Shown: positions 8,447 through 15,729 of the stretch, piece by piece
How the letters are laid out: each line of letters begins with the position of its first letter
Numbering within the stretch: the stretch's first letter is position 1
Source: an uncultured Agathobacter sp.
Lineage (GTDB): Bacteria > Bacillota > Clostridia > Lachnospirales > Lachnospiraceae
Length of the DNA stretch: 20,453 bases
Direction of reading: 5' to 3'
Assembly (NCBI GenBank): GCA_934358675.1
Contig: CAKRKX010000042.1
Coordinates: 1 to 20,453, forward strand
Notes under the pieces: model-generated
The model's input: the letters and a program-made list of their open reading frames with translations, nothing else
The model's database searches: none
What the model was told of the DNA's origin: nothing
Translations under genes and position numbers: made by a program

Positions 8447-9151
8447 ATGCGTACGAAAATGAGCGATAAGAGAAGAAAATATACACATCTGGTTACGTTG
8501 GTTTTACTTTTGATCATCGTGGGACTCGGTGTGGGTTCCCGGTGGCAGACGAAGCAGCGGCAGCAGCTTGTCTATCCGGAGGCTCTGGATAAAGTCGCGG
8601 CATCGGTGAACGGTACTTCGCTCACCCTTCGCGATATCGCTTTTTATGTGGCGTATGAGGAAGCGGAAGTGGAAAAGCAGGCGTTCGCCTATGATGCGGA
8701 GCATCCGAAACGATACTGGAGTCTTCATCTGAATAACACGTATGTCTACGCAGCGGCGCGCAATGCCGTCATTCAGATGGCAATCCACGATGAAGTGTTT
8801 TATCAGATGGCACAGAAGGAAGAAATCTCGCTCACGGATGAGGAGGAGCAGGTCTTGTCCGATAAGGAGCAGGAGTTCTGGCAGGATCTCGTGGAGGACG
8901 GCAAGGATGCGATGCTCGGTGTGTCGGAGACTGATATTGAGGAAACGATGCGTCGGATCGCGTATGCCGAGAAGTACCAATCGATCTACGCACAGATGCA
9001 GGGGGGTTCCTATGAGGATTATGCCTTTACGGGGGATGCTTATGTTGCGCTTTTGGAGGAACAGGATTATACAATCAACCAGAAGATCGTCAAGCGCCTT
9101 GGAGTTGGGACAATTACCCTGGATTATAGTGATTCAGAGAATAATAAATAG
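8447..9151 (+). CDS. Membrane-anchored SurA/PrsA-N-like protein without a rotamase domain
   Basis: The 234-residue protein has one N-terminal helix (about 13-30), so it should be anchored with the bulk outside. The segment ASVNGTSLTLRDIAFYV (about 52-68) and the following helical region resemble the N-terminal chaperone domain of SurA/PrsA-type foldases. No parvulin peptidyl-prolyl isomerase domain is present, so a chaperone-like or wall-associated role is more likely than isomerase activity. It starts 3 bases after the stop of the NlpC/P60 gene and has no obvious Shine-Dalgarno site, pointing to translational coupling; ATG 8459 is a possible alternative start. The context suggests helping the secreted hydrolase or other exported proteins, which is inference. 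Confidence 0.72.
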   Translation: MRTKMSDKRRKYTHLVTLVLLLIIVGLGVGSRWQTKQRQQLVYPEALDKVAASVNGTSLTLRDIAFYVAYEEAEVEKQAFAYDAEHPKRYWSLHLNNTYVYAAARNAVIQMAIHDEVFYQMAQKEEISLTDEEEQVLSDKEQEFWQDLVEDGKDAMLGVSETDIEETMRRIAYAEKYQSIYAQMQGGSYEDYAFTGDAYVALLEEQDYTINQKIVKRLGVGTITLDYSDSENNK

Positions 9152-9166
9152 AAAGAAGATAAGAAA

Positions 9167-10042
9167 ATGTCAGTAAAAATTGGAAGAAATGATCCGTGTT
9201 GGTGCGGAAGTGGCAAGAAGTATAAAGCATGCCATGCCGCGTTTGATGATAAGATTGCGCGTTTTGCGCAGGAAGGACATCGTGTGCCGACGAGAGACCT
9301 GATCAAGAATGCGGATCAGATCGCAGGTATCAAGGAGAGTGCCAAGATCAACGTTGCGGTGCTCGACTACATAGAGGAGCATATTCACGCAGGCATGAGC
9401 ACTGCGGAGATCGACAAGATTGTCTACGATATGACGACCAGTATGGGAGGCATCCCGGCGCCGCTCAATTATGAAGGCTATCCGTACAGCGTTTGTACAT
9501 CCGTCAACGAGCAGGTGTGCCACGGTTTCCCATCGGAGGATGTCATTCTTAAGGAAGGCGATATCGTTAATGTGGATTGTTCCACAATTCTTAACGGATA
9601 TTTCTCGGATTCCTCGAGAATGTTCTGTATCGGAGAAGTCTCCCCTGAGAAAAAGCGCCTCGTTGAGGTAACAAAAGAATGTGTTTATAAGGGACTCGAA
9701 GCGGTTCGCCCGTGGGGATTCCTTGGCGATATGGGACAGGCGGTGCATGATCATGCATACGCCAACGGCTATACGATCGTCCGTGAGATCGGCGGACACG
9801 GTGTGGGACTTGAGTTCCACGAGGAGCCTTGGGTTGGCTATCATTCCAAGAAGGGAACCGAGATGCTTCTCGTTCCGGGCATGATCTTTACGATCGAGCC
9901 GATGGTCAACATGGGCGATGTTGAGATCTATATTGATGATGAGAATGGTTGGGAGGTATATACCGAGGACGGACTTCCGTCCGCACAGTGGGAGATCATG
10001 GTTCTCGTCACTGAGGATGGCGCTGAAGTTCTTAGTTGGTAA
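9167..10042 (+). CDS. map: Type I methionine aminopeptidase with N-terminal SEC-C zinc motif
   Basis: It removes the initiator methionine from new proteins in the cytoplasm. The 291-residue protein begins with a SEC-C motif (Cys11-X-Cys13-X8-Cys22-His23), the zinc-binding tail also found at the end of SecA. The pita-bread catalytic domain follows, with all five expected metal ligands: Asp137, Asp148, His211 (GGHGVGLEFHEEP), Glu244 (FTIEPM) and Glu276 (SAQWEIMV); His119 (CHGFP) is the substrate-side histidine. The SEC-C extension is known in some clostridial MetAPs and may help ribosome or nascent-chain contact. ATG 9167 is preceded by a weak purine-rich site. It lies 15 bases after the SurA-like gene, and a hairpin begins 4 bases after its stop. 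Confidence 0.96.
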   Translation: MSVKIGRNDPCWCGSGKKYKACHAAFDDKIARFAQEGHRVPTRDLIKNADQIAGIKESAKINVAVLDYIEEHIHAGMSTAEIDKIVYDMTTSMGGIPAPLNYEGYPYSVCTSVNEQVCHGFPSEDVILKEGDIVNVDCSTILNGYFSDSSRMFCIGEVSPEKKRLVEVTKECVYKGLEAVRPWGFLGDMGQAVHDHAYANGYTIVREIGGHGVGLEFHEEPWVGYHSKKGTEMLLVPGMIFTIEPMVNMGDVEIYIDDENGWEVYTEDGLPSAQWEIMVLVTEDGAEVLSW

Positions 10043-10045
10043 ATG

Positions 10046-10072
10046 TGTCATGTTTTCGCAGAAAACGTGACA
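10046..10072 (+). repeat. Strong hairpin directly after the map stop codon
   Basis: 12-base arms TGTCATGTTTTC (10046-10057)/GAAAACGTGACA (10061-10072) pair with one U-G wobble across a 3-base loop. No T tract follows, so it is not a standard terminator; it could be an mRNA 3'-end stabiliser or processing site. Confidence 0.75.
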
Positions 10073-10079
10073 TGCAGTG

Positions 10080-10217
10080 TCCGCCCTTTGCCGAAGGCAA
10101 ATTTGCATGGGCGGATGTTCCCGCCAAGCGTCAACCATGCGATAGCATGGTTGATGTTTCTAAAGTGCAATGATATGAAATGGGCGGATGTTCCCGCCCG
10201 GCGGTTTATGTTCCCGG
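10080..10217 (+). repeat. Cluster of hairpins with a repeated 19-mer between map and the HD gene
   Basis: The 19-mer ATGGGCGGATGTTCCCGCC occurs exactly at 10107-10125 and 10180-10198; a degenerate third copy (GCGGTTTATGTTCCCGG) is at 10201-10217. Inverted repeats are TCCGCCC/GGGCGGA (10080-10086/10109-10115) enclosing TTTGCC-GAA-GGCAAA (10087-10101), a perfect 10-bp stem TCAACCATGC-GATA-GCATGGTTGA (10131-10154), and GGGCGG/CCGCCC (10182-10187/10194-10199). GGGCGG at 10109-10114 can pair either upstream (10081-10086) or downstream (10121-10125), so two folds are mutually exclusive. No coding sequence is supported. It is either a leader/attenuator-like RNA or a palindromic repeat element. Confidence 0.75.
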
Positions 10218-10229
10218 AGAGGAAAAACA

Positions 10230-10778
10230 ATGAAAGACTGTATGACAACCTTTACGAAGGTACAATTTAATACGTTTGAGCCGGAGGAGGACAAGCTTCG
10301 CATCGAGGATATCGCGCATGCACTCTCGATGATGGTGCGTGCGAACGGACATTTTCCGGAATTTTTCTCGGTCGGACAGCATTGTATCCAATGCTGCCGC
10401 GAGGCGATGGCAAGAAATTACGTGCCGGAGGTCGCTCTGGCATGTCTGCTTCACGACGGAAGTGAGGCGTATCTTGCGGATGTCACCCGTCCGGTCAAGA
10501 AGAATATGACGATGTATCTGCAGATTGAGGAGCAGTTACAGAACATGATCTATCATAAGTTCCTCGGTTATGTGCCGGAGGGCGAGGAGGCGGTTCTGGT
10601 CAAGAATATCGATGATGCCTGCCTCTATTATGAATTTGATCATTTTATGGGCGAAAAGCTTTTTCCGGTGGAACCGGTCATGATGGGCAGCCCGTCCTAT
10701 GAGGTACAGCCGATGAAGGATGTCGAAGAGGAATTCCTTGCGCTGTATCATCAGGTAAAGAAACAGATGGAGAAGTAA
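10230..10778 (+). CDS. HD-domain phosphohydrolase (YfbR-like)
   Basis: This cytoplasmic metal-dependent phosphohydrolase resembles the YfbR/5'-deoxynucleotidase and phage HD hydrolase group, so a nucleotide substrate is likely but not proven. The 182-residue protein contains the region RIEDIAHALSMMVRANGHFPEFFSVGQH typical of this branch, then the paired His75-Asp76 (LLHDGSEAYLADVTRP) and a late Asp at 128-129 (KNIDDACLYYEF); His51 is the first ligand. I chose ATG 10230 because GGAGAGG (10216-10222) sits 7 bases before it; a 14-codon longer frame from 10188 would start inside the hairpin repeat and lacks a ribosome binding site. It ends 7 bases before the DUF4317 gene, so the two are co-transcribed. 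Confidence 0.88.
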   Translation: MKDCMTTFTKVQFNTFEPEEDKLRIEDIAHALSMMVRANGHFPEFFSVGQHCIQCCREAMARNYVPEVALACLLHDGSEAYLADVTRPVKKNMTMYLQIEEQLQNMIYHKFLGYVPEGEEAVLVKNIDDACLYYEFDHFMGEKLFPVEPVMMGSPSYEVQPMKDVEEEFLALYHQVKKQMEK

Positions 10779-10785
10779 CAGATTT

Positions 10786-12072
10786 ATGAACAAGAAAGAA
10801 GTATTGGAACTCAAGCGAAGATTTAAGAAGGATGCGGCGACATTTACGAAGGTGTGTGGCTGCTATGTGGACGGCAATCACAACAAGATCTGCAAGTTTG
10901 CCAACACATTTTTAAACCTTGAGGACGATGAATATTATAAATATCTGGAGATCGCGAATAAGGCATTATCCGGTTCGCTCGGCAACAATCTGCTCGAGCT
11001 GCATTTCCCAATCGAGGAGGAAGAAGTCGGCGGAAGACAGCAGATCCTGATGGCGCTTCGTGCAAGCAGGCTCGAGGATGAGAATCTGCTTGATACGTTT
11101 TATGACCTTGTGATCGATACGTTTGACCATGCGGGAAATTATCTGATCGTTCTGTTCCATGACGCATACGATGTCATGACAAGAACGAGCGATAACAACA
11201 ACCTCGATGAGTCCGAGGAAGTGTATGAATACTTAATCTGTGCGATCTGTCCGGTCGATCTGTCCAAGCCGGGACTCGGCTTCTTGGAGGACGAGCACCG
11301 CATCGGACCGCGTGTGCGTGACTGGGTGGTCGGAGCCGTGGATACGGCATTCTTATTCCCGGCATTCAACGATCGAAGCACGGATATCCATTCAACGCTT
11401 TTCTATACAAAGAATACAAAGGAGCCACATTCCGAGTTTATGGCAAACGGATTGGGTTGCGGCATCGAGCGCACGGCAACGGAGCAGAAGATGGCGTTCC
11501 ATTCTATCGTGCGCAATGTGCTCGGAGCGGAGGATGAGCATACCGATGAGGTACTGCTTGATATCCAGCAGAACTTAAGCGATATGATCGATGAGTATGC
11601 CGAGACCCATGATTCGGACGAGGATGTATTCCTGCTGGATAAGGAAGTGGTCGGCAAGCTACTTGCGGACAGTGACATTTCCGAGGAAAAGGCATCCCGC
11701 ATCGAGAAGTCGGTGGATGAGGCTTTCGGCGAGAAGCCGCCGGTAGCGGAGCATGTGATCGATTCGAAGGCTTTGGCGCAGAATGAACTTCGCGTGGAGA
11801 AGATGGCACTCGAGGATCAGGTCGGAACGCTTACCGTGCAGCTGACTGAGAAGGATGAGGCGCTTGCGGAGCGCACTTCGCAGCTGATCGAGAAGCAGGA
11901 AGAGATCGATAATTATATCGCAGAGACAAAGACGTATGATGTCGTGCTTCGCGTGAAACCGGAGAAGGCTTCGCAGATCAAGTCGCAGATGATCGACGGA
12001 CAGAAATGTCTGGTCATCCCGATGAAGGACGATGAACACGCCACGATCAACGGCGTGAATACAACGGTTTAG
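10786..12072 (+). CDS. DUF4317 family protein
   Basis: The 428-residue protein matches the DUF4317 family common in Lachnospiraceae and Ruminococcaceae; its function is unknown. The N-terminal part begins KEVLELKRRFKKDAATFTKV, followed by a CGCYVDGNHN segment. The middle carries the family-like stretches EVYEYLICAICPVDLSKPGL and GLGCGIERTATEQKMAFHSI. The C-terminal part from about 325 to 390 is charged, predicted coiled coil (LEDQVGTLTVQLTEKDEALA), before a short closing domain. There is no signal peptide or membrane segment, so it is cytoplasmic. The ATG at 10786 has only GGAGAAG about 10 bases upstream, consistent with coupling to the HD gene. It is the last gene before a strong terminator. 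Confidence 0.88.
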   Translation: MNKKEVLELKRRFKKDAATFTKVCGCYVDGNHNKICKFANTFLNLEDDEYYKYLEIANKALSGSLGNNLLELHFPIEEEEVGGRQQILMALRASRLEDENLLDTFYDLVIDTFDHAGNYLIVLFHDAYDVMTRTSDNNNLDESEEVYEYLICAICPVDLSKPGLGFLEDEHRIGPRVRDWVVGAVDTAFLFPAFNDRSTDIHSTLFYTKNTKEPHSEFMANGLGCGIERTATEQKMAFHSIVRNVLGAEDEHTDEVLLDIQQNLSDMIDEYAETHDSDEDVFLLDKEVVGKLLADSDISEEKASRIEKSVDEAFGEKPPVAEHVIDSKALAQNELRVEKMALEDQVGTLTVQLTEKDEALAERTSQLIEKQEEIDNYIAETKTYDVVLRVKPEKASQIKSQMIDGQKCLVIPMKDDEHATINGVNTTV

Positions 12073-12111
12073 CTAGTAGATTAAAATCGCTCAGGACTTA
12101 AGTTTGATATG

Positions 12112-12150
12112 TACCTCTTTTACTGGACATCCAGTGAAAGGGGTATTTTT
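12112..12150 (+). terminator. Strong intrinsic terminator ending the five-gene run
   Basis: 15-base arms TACCTCTTTTACTGG (12112-12126)/CCAGTGAAAGGGGTA (12131-12145) pair with two wobbles around ACAT, followed by TTTTT. Confidence 0.93.
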
Positions 12151-12272
12151 ATATGTTTATATAAAACGACAAGAATGGAAAATATATAGCAAAATCAGGC
12201 ATGGATTTTATAAATAAAGAGAGATAAAGTCGTATTACGAATGATGTATGTAAGCAAAGGAGAAGAATTTAG

Positions 12273-12863
12273 ATGACGGAATGTAATTATAGAGAAATGC
12301 AATTACCGTTCGAGACGGTTCCTTTTAAGGAAATGAATCGAAAACAGGCAGTACAGTATTTAAATTGGTATATAGAAGTGTTGGATGAGAGAATTGCATA
12401 TCTTGCCAATCATGTACATGAGACGGGCGGGGATGTTATATTTGATTATTCACCGGAGTCGTTGGATCCGTTATGGGAATGGTTTATGCCGAGAGTGAAA
12501 CTAGTTCCGATGTCCGAGGAGAGAAGAAAGGAGGAAATGAAAGGAATTAAACCATGGATGGTAAAATATATGCCGGAATTGGGACTGGAAATTTCTTCTT
12601 ATACATGGCGCGTTATGTATGATATTACGGCATATTGTGGTCAGGTTGTTGTGAAAAATATACCTGAGTTGCATTGGGGGTGTTTGAGCAGACCCAAGAG
12701 CCTGGTTGGATTAAATGAGCCTTGTTTGCTAGGCTTTCCTCATAAGATGAGATATTATGTATGGAATGCGGTTGATATATGCCGACAGAATCGGTTAGAA
12801 GATCCAAATGCGGAAGGAATATCTAGAATATATCGAGTATGTAAAGAAATGATGGAAGAATAG
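12273..12863 (+). CDS. Orphan AT-rich gene, protein of unknown function
   Basis: The 196-residue soluble protein has no signal peptide or membrane helix, so it should be cytoplasmic. The N-terminal part is helical (KQAVQYLNWYIEVLDERIAY), followed by GGDVIFDYSPESLDPLWEWF. I recall an unnamed family in Bacillus/Paenibacillus with the pattern 'FSPESL-PLWEWF', but I cannot name it. A later segment ELHWGCLSRPKSLVGLNEPC suggests a compact C-terminal domain. ATG 12273 has AAGGAG at 12257-12262. Codon use differs from neighbours, with many ATA, AGA and TTA codons, and it sits alone between a terminator and the next promoter. This fits a recently acquired gene; a stand-alone immunity protein is one possibility, not shown. 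Confidence 0.82.
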   Translation: MTECNYREMQLPFETVPFKEMNRKQAVQYLNWYIEVLDERIAYLANHVHETGGDVIFDYSPESLDPLWEWFMPRVKLVPMSEERRKEEMKGIKPWMVKYMPELGLEISSYTWRVMYDITAYCGQVVVKNIPELHWGCLSRPKSLVGLNEPCLLGFPHKMRYYVWNAVDICRQNRLEDPNAEGISRIYRVCKEMMEE

Positions 12864-12923
12864 TCTGTTGTTAAGGCGTATTAATCTAAGAGAAGGCACA
12901 GAATACTTTGTCTACAGTCTGAA

Positions 12924-12951
12924 GGGCAAGAAATCAAACGATTTCCTGCCC
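12924..12951 (+). repeat. Hairpin downstream of the orphan gene
   Basis: Arms GGGCAAGAAATC (12924-12935)/GATTTCCTGCCC (12940-12951) pair with one A-C mismatch around AAAC. Only TGTCTTAAT follows, so it is a poor terminator, but it may end the orphan transcript or be a remnant. The rest of 12864-12998 shows nothing I can support. Confidence 0.55.
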
Positions 12952-12998
12952 TGTCTTAATATTTAGTGGAGACCCTAAATTACAAATTAGAAAAAGAA

Positions 12999-13027
12999 TT
13001 GACTACGAACACATGGAATTGTAAAAT
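12999..13027 (+). promoter_or_regulatory. Sigma-A promoter for the GTPase-NYN operon
   Basis: -35 TTGACT (12999-13004), a 17-base spacer and -10 TAAAAT (13022-13027), 32 bases before the GTG start. Both hexamers are 5 of 6 to consensus. Confidence 0.75.
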
Positions 13028-13059
13028 TTAATTTAGCATAAACAAGGGAGATACAATAC

Positions 13060-15729
13060 GTGGTACTTGGAATTTTGGCGCATGTAGATGCGGGGAAGAC
13101 AACTTTATCAGAGGCGATGCTTTATACGAGCGGACAGATCAAAAGCGTCGGACGCGTCGATCATCAGGATGCCTATCTGGACAATGATGCGCAGGAGCGT
13201 CAGCGCGGTATCACGATTTTTTCAAAGCAGGCACGGATGGGGGATATCACACTTCTCGATACGCCGGGCCATGTGGATTTCTCTGCGGAGATGGAGCGCA
13301 CGCTTCAGGTGCTCGACTACGCAATCCTTGTCATCAGCGGAACGGACGGTGTGCAGGGGCACACCCGCACACTCTGGCGGCTTCTGCGCCACTATCATAT
13401 TCCAACGTTTCTGTTTATCAATAAGATGGATCTGGCGGGGGCTGACCATGAGGCGGTGCAGGCACAGCTGAAAAAGGAACTCTCGGACGGGTGTGTGGAT
13501 TTTACGACGGAGCCGTACTGTGGCGGCGGGCAGCCGGATGAGGCTTTTTACGAGGATCTTGCAGTATGCAAGGAAGAACTTTTAACGGAGTATATGGATT
13601 CCGGAAGCATCGCACAGGACAGTATCGCGGATGCTGTGGCGGAGCGGCTGGTGTTTCCGTGCTTTTACGGATCGGCACTCAAGCTGGAGGGCGTGGATCA
13701 TTTGCTCGATGCCCTGCGTGGGTATACGAAGGCGAAGGTATATTCGAAGGAGCTTGCGGCGCGCGTGTACAAAATCGGGAGGGACAGCCGCGGCGTGCGT
13801 CTGACGTATCTGAAAGTGACGGGAGGAACTCTGAAAGTAAAGGAGAGGATCTCCTACGATGGACTTGAGGAAAAAGCCGACCAGATCCGCCTGTATTCGG
13901 GCGAGAAATTTGATACCGCAGATACGGTTGCTGCCGGGGAAGTCTGTGCGGTAACGGGACTGACTGCGACGTATCCGGGACAGGGGCTTTGGAACGAGAA
14001 GACAACGAGTGTTCCGGTGCTTGAGCCGGTGCTCAGTTACCGGATTCAGCTGCCGCAGGATGTCAATCCGGTGGAGATGATGGGCAAGCTCAAACAACTC
14101 GAAGAGGAAGATCCGCAGCTTCATATTGTCTGGAACGAGGAACTGCGTGAGATCCATGCGCAGATGATGGGGCAGGTGCAGATTGAGGTGCTGACGCAGC
14201 TGATCAAGGACCGGTTTGGAGTGGTCGTTGTGTTCGGACAGGGCAACATCGTTTATAAGGAGACGATCGCGAAGCCGGTTGAGGGCGTGGGACATTTTGA
14301 GCCGCTGCGCCACTATGCGGAAGTGCATCTGCTGCTGGAACCGGGAGAGCCGGGAAGCGGAATCGAGGTGGCGAGCGATTGCAGCGAGGACGTGCTGGAT
14401 CTCAACTGGCAGCGCCTGATTGCAACGCATATCGTGGAGCGTGAGCATCCAGGCGTGCTGACGGGTTCGGCTTTGACGGATGTGAAGATCACGATTCTGA
14501 CCGGACGTGCACATATCAAGCACACGGAGGGCGGAGATTTCCGGCAGGCGACATACCGTGCGATCCGGCAGGGCTTAAAGTCGACGGAGAGCGTGCTGCT
14601 TGAGCCGGTGTATGCGTTTACGCTTGAGGTGCCGCAGGATGCGGTGGGACGGGCGATGACGGATCTTAAACAGCGGTTTGGAAAGTTTGAAACGCCGGAA
14701 TTTGTTCAGGGAACGGATTTGGCTGTGTTACGAGGTACGGCGCCGGTTGCGACGATGCAGGATTACAATACGAGCGTCCACGCCTACACGAAGGGGCTTG
14801 GACATCTGACACTCGATCTTGACGGATACGATGTCTGCCACAACAGCGAGGAAGTGGTGGCGCGGATCGGTTACGACAGCGAGGCGGACACGGCGAATCC
14901 GACCGGTTCGGTATTCTGTGCGCACGGAGCGGGCTTTGTTGTGCCGTGGGATCAGGTGCCGGATTACATGCATCTGGATTATGTGTACACACCAGATGGC
15001 GGGAAGCCGGAGGATGGCATTTTTTACGATACCGCGGATCAGACTTTCGGTCCGGGCGGAACGTTCGGTGTGAAGAAACCAAATGAGGCCAAAAGTCAGA
15101 CAAGCTGGGAACTCGATAAGGAGTTGCAGCAGATCTACGCCAGAGAGTTCGGCATGAGTCGCGAGGATGTCGAGGATCAGGAGCGGCGCAAGTGGATGAA
15201 AAAGAAGACGAATGAGTCGAAGCCGAACGTGGTCAAATATGACAAGAAGGGCAATCCGATCTATCCGGCGCGCGGTCCGCTGGAAGAATATCTGATCGTG
15301 GACGGTTACAATATCATTTTTGCGTGGAAGGAACTGAATGAACTTTCCCGTGTGAATATCGATTCGGCGCGCGATAAGTTATTGGATATTTTAAGCAACT
15401 ATCAGGGATACAAAGGCTGTCCGGTGCTGGTCGTGTTTGATGCGTACAAGCGCAAGGAGCATCCGGGCGCAAAGTCAAAATATCACAATCTCGATGTTGT
15501 CTACACAAAGACGGATGAGACTGCCGATGCGTATATCGAGCGCACCGTGCATGAAATCGGACACAAGTACCGTGTCACGGTCGCAACCAATGATGGGTTG
15601 GAGCAGCTTACCGTTATGAGCCAGGGCGCGCTTCGCATGTCGGCGGAAAATCTGCGGCAGGAGATCGAGCGGCTGAACCGGCAGGAGTACGAGGCGTATC
15701 TGGAGGAGCAAAGGAGGATAAAATTATGA
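13060..15729 (+). CDS. TetM/EF-G-like translational GTPase fused to a Rae1/YacP-like NYN nuclease domain
   Basis: 889 residues, longer than TetM-type proteins (about 640) because of a C-terminal extension. Residues 1-230 are the G domain: P-loop AHVDAGKT (7-14), switch RGIT (49-52), DTPGH (67-71), NKMD (121-124) and GSAL (204-207). Domains II to V follow to about 600, with a family-typical NPTGSVFCAHGAGF at 613-626. Residues about 742-889 form an NYN (PIN-like) domain with acidic residues Asp748 (IVDGYN), Asp794 (VVFDAY), Asp819/Glu820/Asp823 and Asp845 (ATNDG). Bacillus Rae1 of this family cleaves mRNA in the ribosomal A site. The domain IV loop that in TetM carries YSPVST is replaced by HIKHTEGGDF (485-494), so tetracycline protection should not be assumed. 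The start GTG 13060 has AAGGGAG (13044-13050). Its stop overlaps the aminotransferase start. Confidence 0.92.
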   Translation: MVLGILAHVDAGKTTLSEAMLYTSGQIKSVGRVDHQDAYLDNDAQERQRGITIFSKQARMGDITLLDTPGHVDFSAEMERTLQVLDYAILVISGTDGVQGHTRTLWRLLRHYHIPTFLFINKMDLAGADHEAVQAQLKKELSDGCVDFTTEPYCGGGQPDEAFYEDLAVCKEELLTEYMDSGSIAQDSIADAVAERLVFPCFYGSALKLEGVDHLLDALRGYTKAKVYSKELAARVYKIGRDSRGVRLTYLKVTGGTLKVKERISYDGLEEKADQIRLYSGEKFDTADTVAAGEVCAVTGLTATYPGQGLWNEKTTSVPVLEPVLSYRIQLPQDVNPVEMMGKLKQLEEEDPQLHIVWNEELREIHAQMMGQVQIEVLTQLIKDRFGVVVVFGQGNIVYKETIAKPVEGVGHFEPLRHYAEVHLLLEPGEPGSGIEVASDCSEDVLDLNWQRLIATHIVEREHPGVLTGSALTDVKITILTGRAHIKHTEGGDFRQATYRAIRQGLKSTESVLLEPVYAFTLEVPQDAVGRAMTDLKQRFGKFETPEFVQGTDLAVLRGTAPVATMQDYNTSVHAYTKGLGHLTLDLDGYDVCHNSEEVVARIGYDSEADTANPTGSVFCAHGAGFVVPWDQVPDYMHLDYVYTPDGGKPEDGIFYDTADQTFGPGGTFGVKKPNEAKSQTSWELDKELQQIYAREFGMSREDVEDQERRKWMKKKTNESKPNVVKYDKKGNPIYPARGPLEEYLIVDGYNIIFAWKELNELSRVNIDSARDKLLDILSNYQGYKGCPVLVVFDAYKRKEHPGAKSKYHNLDVVYTKTDETADAYIERTVHEIGHKYRVTVATNDGLEQLTVMSQGALRMSAENLRQEIERLNRQEYEAYLEEQRRIKL

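Noticed and set aside
9170..10138. Long minus-strand open frame opposite map
   Set aside because: Antisense to a methionine aminopeptidase with all catalytic residues; no domain and no ribosome binding site.
10107..10198. CRISPR array
   Set aside because: Only two exact 19-base copies plus one decayed copy, no regular spacers and no cas gene.
10188..10229. Longer start for the HD hydrolase
   Set aside because: It begins inside the second 19-mer repeat without a Shine-Dalgarno site, whereas ATG 10230 has GGAGAGG at the right distance.
10043..10270. Possible small gene in the gap after map
   Set aside because: The frame simply runs through the hairpins and repeats, has no ribosome binding site and overlaps the HD gene start.
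12891..12912. Decayed copy of the 2631-2656 hairpin
   Set aside because: Shares only the left arm (AGAAGGC and AGAAT) with that hairpin; the matching right arm is missing, so the resemblance may be chance.
13582..14523. Long minus-strand open frame opposite the GTPase
   Set aside because: Shadow of a clearly conserved GTPase gene; its composition is dominated by His/Arg/Leu.
13060..15729. Calling this gene a tetracycline resistance determinant
   Set aside because: The TetM drug-displacing loop is not present and a nuclease domain is fused to the C-terminus, so the resistance label is not supported.
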